NCBI RefSeq assembly: GCF_021390935.1
Contig: NZ_JAJPUI010000004.1
Coordinates: 496,001 to 560,000, forward strand
Direction: 5' to 3'
DNA: 64,000 nucleotides
Origin: Streptomyces sp. CC228A
Lineage (GTDB): Bacteria; Actinomycetota; Actinomycetes; Streptomycetales; Streptomycetaceae
Each line of letters opens with the position of its first letter. The first letter of the stretch is position 1. A program made the position numbers and the translations under genes. Shown here piece after piece: positions 19,783-26,775 of the stretch. The notes beneath the pieces are model-generated. The model was not told the DNA's origin. It saw only the letters and a list, made by a program, of their open reading frames with translations, and did not search any database.

Positions 19783-19878
19783 CCGGATGCGGCGGGGCGG
19801 GCGCGGCCGGATGCGGCGGGGCGGGCGTGGCCGGATGCGGCGGGGCGGGCGCGGCCGGATGCGGCGGGGCGGGCGTGG
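19783..19878. repeat. 24-bp tandem repeat, four copies
   Basis: Four tandem 24-bp units starting CCGGATGCGGCGGGGCGGGC at 19783, 19807, 19831 and 19855. Units alternate GCGCGG and GCGTGG endings, giving a 48-bp higher order. It lies upstream of the MpaB-like gene. The unit is a whole number of codons, so spurious reading frames run through it. The remaining 19708-20097 holds no gene. Confidence 0.75.
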
Positions 19879-20097
19879 CCGGGGTGTGGCGGCGGGTGGC
19901 CCGGACGGCCGGCGGCTGGCAGGGGCGGGCGGGAGCCGGCGGCAGCAGGAGGGGCCCGCACGTCCGGCCGGTGACTTCTTCGTGCACGCGCCCTGCGGGC
20001 GCAAGATTTTCTCCATCCGGGGTCTACCAGAGAGTAACTGCGGCTGATTTCATGTGCGTCGCCGAGTCCAACCCCCCGCCTCCGTAGGGAGTTTCCC

Positions 20098-21075
20098 GTG
20101 CCACGACCCCTGGCGTTTGTCATGTCCGCAACGTCCGCTGCCGTGCTCGCCGCCGCGTCCCTGACCGCCGCGGCACCGCCGGCGGCCGCCGCCGGCTCGA
20201 CGCCCGAACTGCGCGTCCTGACGTACAACGTGTTCCTGTTCAGCAAGAACCTGTACCCGAACTGGGGCCAGGACCACCGGGCGCAGCAGATCCCCGCCGC
20301 GCCGTTCTTCCGGGGCCACGACGTGGTGGTGCTGCAGGAGGCGTTCGACAACTCCTCCTCGGACGCGCTCCTGGGGAACGCCGCCGCCGCGTACCCGCAC
20401 CAGACGCCCGTGATGGGGCGCGGCAAGGCCGGCTGGGACGCCACCGGAGGGGCGTACTCCTCGCTCACACCGGAGGACGGCGGGGTGACCGTGCTGAGCA
20501 AGTGGCCGATCGTCCGCAAGGAGCAGTACGTCTACAAGGACGCCTGCGGCGCGGACTGGTACTCGAACAAGGGCTTCGTGTACACGGTCCTGGACGTCGC
20601 CGGCACCCGGGTCCACGTGGTGGGCACGCACGCGCAGTCGACGGACCCGGGCTGCGCGGCCGGTGAGGCGGCGCAGGTCCGCAGCCGGCAGTTCAAGGAG
20701 CTGGACGCCTTCCTCGACCGCAAGGGCATCCCCGCGTCGGAACAGGTCGTCGTGGCGGGCGACTTCAACGTGGACCTGCGCACACCCGAGTACGGGACGA
20801 TGCTGTCCGACGCGGGCCTGGTGGACGCGGACGCCCGTACGGGCCACCCGTACTCCTTCGACACCCGGGACAACTCGATCGCGGCGGAGCGCTACCCCGA
20901 CGACCCCCGCGAGGACCTCGACCACGTCCTGCACCGCGCCGGGCACGCCCGGCCCGCGGGCTGGACGAACGACGTGGTGAAGGAGCAGAGCGCGCCCTGG
21001 ACGGTGACGAGTTGGGGCAGGAGCTACACGTACACGAACCTCTCGGACCACTACCCGGTGATCGCGGGCTCATAG
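20098..21075 (+). CDS. Secreted sphingomyelinase C (sphingomyelin phosphodiesterase)
   Basis: 325 aa, GTG start with AGGGAG upstream; an in-frame ATG at 20122 is an alternative. A signal peptide ends near AAPPAAAA. The rest is an endonuclease/exonuclease/phosphatase fold like bacterial neutral sphingomyelinases: LRVLTYNVFLFSKNLYPNWG, metal-binding VVVLQEAFDN, VVGTHAQSTDPGC, VVAGDFNVD, and the terminal LSDHYPVIA with the catalytic histidine. It hydrolyses sphingomyelin to ceramide and phosphocholine outside the cell. Overlaps the convergent GNAT gene by 25 bases. Confidence 0.92.
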   Translation: MPRPLAFVMSATSAAVLAAASLTAAAPPAAAAGSTPELRVLTYNVFLFSKNLYPNWGQDHRAQQIPAAPFFRGHDVVVLQEAFDNSSSDALLGNAAAAYPHQTPVMGRGKAGWDATGGAYSSLTPEDGGVTVLSKWPIVRKEQYVYKDACGADWYSNKGFVYTVLDVAGTRVHVVGTHAQSTDPGCAAGEAAQVRSRQFKELDAFLDRKGIPASEQVVVAGDFNVDLRTPEYGTMLSDAGLVDADARTGHPYSFDTRDNSIAAERYPDDPREDLDHVLHRAGHARPAGWTNDVVKEQSAPWTVTSWGRSYTYTNLSDHYPVIAGS

Positions 21076-21839
21076 ACGTACGGGGTGGTGGTGCCGAGCC
21101 GGGCGAAGCCGAGGCGCCGCAGGATCGGCCGGCTCATGTCCGAGGCGTCGACCAGGAGGTGGCGGTAGCCGCGCTCCGCGGCGATCCGCGCCCGGTGGGC
21201 GACCAGGGCGCGGTACAGGCCGCGCCCCCGCCACTCGGGCACGGTGCCGCCGCCCCACAGCCCCGCGAAGTCCCCGCCGGGCGTGAGTTCCAGGCGGGCG
21301 GAGCTCACCGGGCGCCCGCCGTCGAGGGCGACGACCGCGGCGACGGCGTCGGGCCGGGCGTCGAGCTGCTCCATGAGCCGGACGCGCAGCCGCTCCGCGT
21401 CCGTACCGAACGCCTCCTCGTGGACCTCGGTCACGAGCCGCACCTGCGCGGGACGGGTCACGGCGAGGAGCGTGATCCCGTCGGGAAGCACGGGCGGGGT
21501 GGCGAGGGCGGCGCTCTCGGCGACCATGAGCGCCTCCTCCGGCTCGGGCCGAAACCCGGCCGCCCGGAGCCGCTCAGCGAGGTCGTGCGGAGCGTCGTGG
21601 TCGTGGAGCTTCCACTCGAAGGCCAGCCCGAGGTCCGTGTAGTGGCGGATCTGCGCGGCGATCGCGCCATCCGCGGTGGCGGCCGTCAGGCCGGACCACA
21701 GCACGCCGTTCCACGCGTGCGCCGGCCCGGTCTGCCGGACGACGTCCCCGTCGCGCTCCACCCGGGCACCGGGCCCGTCGGGGACCGCGCCCCTGCGCAT
21801 CGTGCGGTCGTAGAGGGCGAGGACGGTCGCGTGATCCAT
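21051..21839 (-). CDS. GNAT-family N-acetyltransferase
   Basis: 262 aa from ATG 21839 with a GGAG ribosome site. The C-terminal half carries the acetyl-CoA binding pattern (LWGGGTVPEWRGRGLYRALVAHRARIA) and a typical end (ILRRLGFARLGTTTPYVYEP). The N-terminal ~120 residues are a second, less conserved domain, as in two-domain GNATs. Substrate unknown. Upstream 21840-22204 is C-rich and holds no gene apart from the palindromes at 22152-22180. Confidence 0.87.
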   Translation of the reverse strand: MDHATVLALYDRTMRRGAVPDGPGARVERDGDVVRQTGPAHAWNGVLWSGLTAATADGAIAAQIRHYTDLGLAFEWKLHDHDAPHDLAERLRAAGFRPEPEEALMVAESAALATPPVLPDGITLLAVTRPAQVRLVTEVHEEAFGTDAERLRVRLMEQLDARPDAVAAVVALDGGRPVSSARLELTPGGDFAGLWGGGTVPEWRGRGLYRALVAHRARIAAERGYRHLLVDASDMSRPILRRLGFARLGTTTPYVYEPAITG

Positions 21840-22151
21840 GCGGGCCACTCCACCAGCGCACCGGCGGGCGACGCAACGCGTTTTGCCGACGAGCGGACCG
21901 GCCTGCACTCCCGACCACGGGCCCGCCTGCGCCCCGCCACGGGCCGCGCCCCCGACCACCGGCCCGCGCACCTCCCCAGACCACAACACCCCACCCCAGG
22001 CCACCGGCCAGCCCGCGCACACCCCCCGACCACCGGCCCGCCTGCGCTCCCCGACCATCGGCCCGCACCGACCCACCGGCCACCGCCTGCACCCGCACCG
22101 GACCGCTCCCCCGCGCCCCTGGAGAGGCGGGTGCCGACCGGCCCGCTACTC

Positions 22152-22180
22152 TTGAACGCGTTCAACTGAACGAGTTCAAG
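22152..22180. promoter_or_regulatory. Double palindromic operator
   Basis: A perfect 14-bp palindrome TTGAACGCGTTCAA (22152-22165) is followed directly by a related imperfect one, CTGAACGAGTTCAAG (22166-22180), ending 25 bases before the membrane-protein start. The form is typical of TetR-family operators. No TetR gene is adjacent. Confidence 0.55.
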
Positions 22181-22204
22181 CGGACGACGGACCAGGGGGC
22201 AGCC

Positions 22205-22615
22205 GTGAGCATCACGACGGACGGCAGGGAGCCGCGGATCCACCGGCAGCAGCAGGCGGCGGTCGCGGTGGCCGCCCTGGCCACCGCGCCGGTCCTCGGC
22301 TGGGCGGCGGGCTCGGACATCCTGCAGATCCTCCTGCCCTGCGCGGCGGGGGTGGCAGCGCCGCTCTTCCTGAGCCGCCGCCCGGCCGCCTTCCGGGCGG
22401 CCTGCCTCATCACCGGCACCACTCTGCTCGTCCTCGCCCTGCCCCTCGCGGTCCTCGGGGTGTTCCTCTTCGCACCGTCCGCCGTGCTGCTGCTCCTGGC
22501 CCCGGCCGCCCACCCCGAGCGGCGCACCACCGCGGGCACGGCCGCGGCCGCCGGCGCTGTGCTGCTGGCGGCGGGCCTGACCCTGGCCGCGGCCTGGCAC
22601 CTGCTCCCCGCGTAG
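22205..22615 (+). CDS. Small integral membrane protein
   Basis: 136 aa, GTG start with an AGGGGG-type site. About four hydrophobic segments: VAVAALATAPVLGWAAG, ILQILLPCAAGVAAPLFL, ACLITGTTLLVLALPLAVLG and AGTAAAAGAVLLAAGLTLAA. There is no recognisable family motif. Preceded by the double TTGAAC palindrome, so probably under a repressor encoded elsewhere. Function unknown. Confidence 0.75.
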   Translation: MSITTDGREPRIHRQQQAAVAVAALATAPVLGWAAGSDILQILLPCAAGVAAPLFLSRRPAAFRAACLITGTTLLVLALPLAVLGVFLFAPSAVLLLLAPAAHPERRTTAGTAAAAGAVLLAAGLTLAAAWHLLPA

Positions 22616-22633
22616 CAGGGCCCGGCCGCCGCC

Positions 22634-22895
22634 TCAGCCCGGCAGGCCGTACACCGCCACCGGTATGCCGCGGGACGCGAGGCACTTGCGCACCAGCGGC
22701 CGGACACCCTCCCACGTGCCGCCCGCCGGGCCGCAGCCGCTGCGCGGCAGGTGCACCGAGGCGCCCTGCCCGACGGCCCGGTCGGCGGGCGCGCCCCGTG
22801 CCGCGTGGACGGCCTCGCAGCGGACGGGGCGGCGCCCCGGCCGCGGACCCGCACACCGTGCTGACCCACCATGTTCGCCACCCGCAGGTCAGGTT
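22634..22895 (-). pseudogene. Macro-domain (ADP-ribose binding) protein remnant
   Basis: No intact frame exists, but two adjoining frames encode the C-terminal part of a macro domain. One reads VQPDLRVANMVGQHGVRV. After a G run near 22833 the next frame reads RRPVRCEAVHAARG ... VHLPRSGCGPAGGTWEGV ... IPVAVYGLPG and stops at 22634. The PR-GCG-AGG-W motif is characteristic of macro domains. One more G in the run would join the frames. The N-terminal part of the domain is not found upstream, so the gene is truncated as well as frameshifted. Confidence 0.7.
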
Positions 22896-22935
22896 GCACC
22901 CCGGACCAGTCGGAGGGCGCCCAACGCAGCGCCGT

Positions 22936-23316
22936 TCAGCCGTCGAAGCTCCGGCGGGCCGCGTCGATGTCGCCGAGGTAGCGGTGCGTCCAGTCGCACA
23001 TCCCGCCGATCGTCACCCGCAGGGCACGGCCCGGCTCCGTGAGGGCGTACTCGACGCGCGGCGGCACGACGGGGTGCACCGTCCGCTCGACCAGTCCGTT
23101 GCGCTCCAGCATCCGCAGGTTCTGGGTGAGCATCTTGTGGCTGATGCCCTCGATCTCGTCCCGCAGTTGGTTGAACCGCAGGGTCCGCTCCCCCAGCGCC
23201 TCGACGATCAGCAGCGCCCACTTGTTCGCCAGGTCCGTGAAGATCTCCCGCGCCAGAGAGTCCGCGCGCCGCAGGTCCACCTCGTCGGGCGAGCCCGTGA
23301 ACTGCTTGGTCACCAT
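22936..23316 (-). CDS. HxlR-family transcriptional regulator
   Basis: 126 aa. Winged-helix HxlR pattern: ANKWALLIVEALGERTLRFNQLRDEIEGISHKMLTQNLR, then ERNGLVERTVHPVVPPRVEYALTEPG. HxlR proteins usually act next to the enzyme gene they control. This one diverges from the RidA-family gene across 144 bases, so it probably controls that promoter. The inducer is unknown. Confidence 0.93.
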   Translation of the reverse strand: MVTKQFTGSPDEVDLRRADSLAREIFTDLANKWALLIVEALGERTLRFNQLRDEIEGISHKMLTQNLRMLERNGLVERTVHPVVPPRVEYALTEPGRALRVTIGGMCDWTHRYLGDIDAARRSFDG

Positions 23317-23460
23317 GAGGTTCCCCAGTCACTCATAAGTACGTTCTTCCACGTCAGCGCACACTCTCCTACGGTTCCTGAGTAACCGCAAGAAACCACA
23401 CGGCCGTACGGTCGGTGGCAGTGAAGCCCTTGTGCTCACAGGAACGAGGAGGCTGACAGC

Positions 23461-23868
23461 ATGGCCGTCGCACTGGTGAACCCCAGCGGACTGCCCGAGG
23501 TCGACGTCTACCGGCAGGTGTCGGTCGCCACCGGGACGCGACTCGTCTTCGTCGCCGGGCAGGTGTCCTGGGACGCCGACGGCAACACGGTCGCCGAGGG
23601 CGACCTCACCGGCCAGGTCGAGCAGTGCTACGTCAACATCGCCACCGCGCTCGCCGGAGTCGGCGCCTCCTTCGACGACATCGCCAAACTGACCGTCCAC
23701 GTCGTCGACTGGACCCCCGACAAGATGCCCCCGCTGCTGGAGGGCATCCGGCGCGCCTCCACCAGGCTGGGCGTCACCTCGACGCCACCGGCCACGCTGC
23801 TGGGCGTCGCGGCCCTGTCCGTACCCCAGCACTTGGTGGAGATCGAGGCGACCGCGGTCCTCGACTGA
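23461..23868 (+). CDS. RidA-family (YjgF/UK114) protein
   Basis: 135 aa, ATG with GAGGAGG upstream. RidA-family features include LVFVAGQVSWDADGNTV, QVEQCYVNIATALAGVGASFDDI and ATLLGVAALSVPQHLVEIEATAVL. Classical RidA deaminates reactive imines from PLP enzymes using a key arginine near the end. I do not see that arginine clearly placed here, so it may belong to a related subfamily. Paired with a divergent HxlR regulator. Confidence 0.9.
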   Translation: MAVALVNPSGLPEVDVYRQVSVATGTRLVFVAGQVSWDADGNTVAEGDLTGQVEQCYVNIATALAGVGASFDDIAKLTVHVVDWTPDKMPPLLEGIRRASTRLGVTSTPPATLLGVAALSVPQHLVEIEATAVLD

Positions 23869-23941
23869 ACCCTCACGATGCACGGAGGCGGGCAGGACGC
23901 GGGTTGCGAGTGGCGTGGGGCGGGGACTTGGCGGTGCGGCG

Positions 23942-25072
23942 CTACTGGAAGCTGAGCCGGTGCGGGTGCGCCGGGACTGCGGGGCAGGTGTGGATCCGCA
24001 TATGGCCCCGGCCGAGGTACACGCCGACCGGGTCCACGACACCGGGGTCCACGGCGCCCGGGGCGCCGGCCGTGGGGCGGTCCTCGACCGGCAGCCAGCT
24101 GCGCGAGGCACCGTCGCACTCCCACGTGGCGACGGTGAGCAGGGGAGGCATCGGCGTCCCGCACACACCGCAGTCCACGGGGGCCGGGTCGGTCACGTGC
24201 CAGGTGGCGAAGCCACCGACCTTCCAGCCTGGCGCGATGGACAGATCGCTCATGTAGTCGACCTCGTCCCGCCGTTCCGTGCGGGCGGCGGTGGCCATGG
24301 CCGCCTCGTACTCCTCGTAGGACCCGTAACTCCGCCCCTCGTCGCCCCCGCCGTCCTCGCCGTCCTCGCCGTCCTCGTCGTCCTCGTCGTCCTCGTCGTC
24401 CTCGTCGAGAAGAGCCTCCTCCCACTCGGCGATCTCCTCCTGGAGCTCCTCGCTCAGCAGACCGAGGTATTCGTACTCCACGACCTGCTCCGGGTGCACG
24501 ACGCACGGAGTGGGCACGCACTCCTCGCGGCCCGCGACCGGCGGCTCGGGCTGCGGTGCGAGTACGGCGCGGACATCCGCCGCCCGGCGCCACTTCAGGA
24601 CCACGTCGATCGTGCGGTCAGGCCCGTGCACCTCGAAGGGACACCAGAACACCTGCAGCAGGTCGCACCCTTCGGGCCCGACGAGATCCGGGACGTCGCG
24701 CGCGTGGAGCTGGGCGACGGCCAGCAGGGGAAGCGGGTCCTCGTCCCTCAGCTCAGGGGCGTGGGCACCGGCAGTCATCCCGTCGAGGAGGCGCCGCTCC
24801 TCCCCGGTCAACTCGCGCCCGCGCGCCGCCTCCTGGATGCGGCGTCGCAGGCGTATGTCGGAGAGGCGGTGACCGGTGCCCTTCGGATGCACGGCGGTGC
24901 AGACGGGCCACGGCTCTCCGACCGGCCACAGCAGGGGCCCGGCCACCGAACTGTCCTCCACCTCCGGCACACCGCGGCGCGGATGCAGCCGCGTCGCCGT
25001 CCGGCGGTGCGCGGCGAGTGCGGGAAAGACCTCCTCGACATCGAGGGGGCGCGGGGGCGTGGTACGGGTCAT
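23942..25072 (-). CDS. Hypothetical protein, DUF1963/YwqG-like
   Basis: 376 aa. The C-terminal half has the YwqG-like pattern KVGGFATWHVTDPAPVDCGVCGTPM followed by LLTVATWECDG, and the middle has CDLLQVFWCPFEVHG. A run of Asp/Glu (about residues 227-250) comes from a short GTCGTCCTC tandem repeat at 24370-24410 and probably varies in length between strains. Function of the family is unknown. Assignment to DUF1963 is tentative. Confidence 0.75.
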   Translation of the reverse strand: MTRTTPPRPLDVEEVFPALAAHRRTATRLHPRRGVPEVEDSSVAGPLLWPVGEPWPVCTAVHPKGTGHRLSDIRLRRRIQEAARGRELTGEERRLLDGMTAGAHAPELRDEDPLPLLAVAQLHARDVPDLVGPEGCDLLQVFWCPFEVHGPDRTIDVVLKWRRAADVRAVLAPQPEPPVAGREECVPTPCVVHPEQVVEYEYLGLLSEELQEEIAEWEEALLDEDDEDDEDDEDGEDGEDGGGDEGRSYGSYEEYEAAMATAARTERRDEVDYMSDLSIAPGWKVGGFATWHVTDPAPVDCGVCGTPMPPLLTVATWECDGASRSWLPVEDRPTAGAPGAVDPGVVDPVGVYLGRGHMRIHTCPAVPAHPHRLSFQ

Positions 25073-25219
25073 AGGGGGTCCTCCTGGCCGTTCGACGCGC
25101 CGATCGTAGCCACGCCCCCAGACACCCGCCCCGATCGGCTCCCGGCCCGATCGGCTCCCCGGCCCCGCACCGCAGCCACGAGGAGCACGTGCCTCGCCGC
25201 GTGTGCCGCACCGTTCCCC

Positions 25220-25420
25220 TCAGTTCGCGTGACGCGCGGCCGCCTCCGAAGCACCTGCCCGTGACGCCGTGCCGCGCAGGGCTGCGGACGCGACGGCGGC
25301 CAGGGGCTTGACGGCCGCGGTGAGGCCGGGACCGCGCCCGGCGGGTCCCGACCGGTCGGGTGTCCGCTCCGGGGCAGCCACGCGGACCGGCCGGTCGCGG
25401 CGCTGCTCGGCGAGCCGCAC
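25220..25420 (-). CDS. Possible small protein downstream of SRPBCC gene
   Basis: 66 aa with a GTG start three bases after the SRPBCC stop, so translation could be coupled. Ala/Arg-rich (TAAVKPLAAVASAALRGTASRAGAS) with no motif. It may be real or chance in GC-rich DNA. The rest of 25073-25423 shows no gene. Confidence 0.3.
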   Translation of the reverse strand: MRLAEQRRDRPVRVAAPERTPDRSGPAGRGPGLTAAVKPLAAVASAALRGTASRAGASEAAARHAN

Positions 25421-25423
25421 GGG

Positions 25424-25897
25424 TCAGCCGGGGCTCTCGACCGCCCGGGCGATGTCGGCGAGGTCCTTGGCCAGCGCGCGTGCGACGGCTTTCGAGCCGA
25501 GAGGGGCGGCGAGCCTGCCGAGGAGCCCGAGCGGGCGGCCGGAGGCGGCGCGGGCGGAGAAGGCCATCCGCAGGGTGGTGCTCCGCGGGCCGGCGGGAGA
25601 CAGGCGGATCTCGGAGGTGTAGTGCATGCCGTGCGACGCAGCGACCGTCACATACCGCTCGGGCGGCTCGCTTTCGGTCACGGTGATCTCCTCGGTCGCC
25701 TTCTTGCCGAGCATCCGGCGGGTCTCACGCCAGCGGGTGCCCACCCCGAAGGGGCCTTCGGTGAGGACCTCGACGCCGACCACTCCGGTGAGGAGGCGCG
25801 GCATGTCCGGCAGGTCCGTCACGGCTTCCCAGACACGGTCCTGCGACGCGGCGATCCGGCGCTCGACGACGACGGTCTGCTCGGCGGAGGCGGCCAT
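25424..25897 (-). CDS. SRPBCC-family (START-like) protein
   Basis: 157 aa from ATG 25897, with GGAGG directly upstream. The pattern VERRIAASQDRVWEAVTDLPDMPRLLTGVV is typical of polyketide cyclase/START-like lipid-binding folds, followed by beta strands (GVGTRWRETRRM, STTLRMAFSARA) and a C-terminal helix. Ligand unknown. Divergent from a zinc-ribbon protein. Confidence 0.85.
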   Translation of the reverse strand: MAASAEQTVVVERRIAASQDRVWEAVTDLPDMPRLLTGVVGVEVLTEGPFGVGTRWRETRRMLGKKATEEITVTESEPPERYVTVAASHGMHYTSEIRLSPAGPRSTTLRMAFSARAASGRPLGLLGRLAAPLGSKAVARALAKDLADIARAVESPG

Positions 25898-25956
25898 GCC
25901 TCCATGGAAGCACCACGCCCCGCAACCCGCGCGCGCTCGCCCGCGTCTCCCCTGCC

Positions 25957-26304
25957 ATGACGGCCCCGGCATGCCCCGACTGCGGGCACACGATGAGCCC
26001 CCTGCCCGTACACCACCTGCGCAACAACCGTCCCGGCCGGCCGTCCCCGGCCCGCCCCGAGCAGTGGTTCGCGTGCGGTGACGGCTGCGGCCGCGTCGCC
26101 TACCGGCGCTCCGACGACGGCCCGCTCGTCCCCATGAGCCGTCTGACGGGGCCCGGCGGTCTGTGTCCCTACTGCGGTGAGGAGGACGAAAGCGTGATCA
26201 GCAGGCCGCGGGAGCGAGACGGCCGCTGGGAGTGGTGGGACGTCTGCCTGGCCTGCGGCACCGGCACCCCCTGCCGCCGGCCCGACCCGCCCGAGTGGCG
26301 CTGA
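25957..26304 (+). CDS. Small zinc-ribbon hypothetical protein
   Basis: 115 aa with four Cys pairs: CPDCGH at the start, FACGDGCGRV, LCPYCGEE and VCLACGTGTPC, consistent with zinc binding. No other motif. The short distance from the divergent SRPBCC gene suggests a shared control region. Function unknown. Confidence 0.72.
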   Translation: MTAPACPDCGHTMSPLPVHHLRNNRPGRPSPARPEQWFACGDGCGRVAYRRSDDGPLVPMSRLTGPGGLCPYCGEEDESVISRPRERDGRWEWWDVCLACGTGTPCRRPDPPEWR

Positions 26305-26775
26305 GCTGATGCCGCCGGCGGCAGGTGCACGCCGGCGTGCGGCCGCCACGACGGGCCACGGGCGTCGAGGCACCGCACAGGAGGGACGACCGGGGTCTCC
26401 TCCCCCGACCACCGGCCTGCCCGAACCGGCGCCGCCCTCTGGCCGGATGGAAAGAACCAGACCGGCCGGCCGACGGGCCGAGGGCGCCCGGAACCGGCCC
26501 GTTTCCGGGCCGGGTGAGCGCGCTCCCGTGCAGCCCGCCCGGCTGCGCGGCGGCCCTGCCGCGGGCCGTCGCCCGTGTCGCGCGGACCGGGTAGCCCGTG
26601 TCGCGCGGACCGGGTGGCCCGTATCGCGCGGGCCGGGTGGTCCGACCGAGACCGGGCCCGGTCGAACCGGCGTCACATACCGCTCGGCACCACGTGCACG
26701 CGGTCGGCGTCACCGGCGGCGGATAGGGTGCGTCGGGTCGTGGCGGTGAGGAGAGTCGAACGGGGGCGGCTGTCG
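26305..26775. repeat. Intergenic region with 23-bp tandem repeat
   Basis: No gene is evident. A 23-bp unit beginning GCCCGTGTCGCGCGGACCGG occurs three times in tandem from 26571 to 26639; the third copy has two changes. It precedes the kinase gene. Confidence 0.55.

Noticed and set aside
18832..20016. Long N-terminal extension of the MpaB-like protein
   Set aside because: The extension translates the 24-bp DNA repeat into Pro/Ala/His repeats; the internal ATG at 19707 fits the family start.
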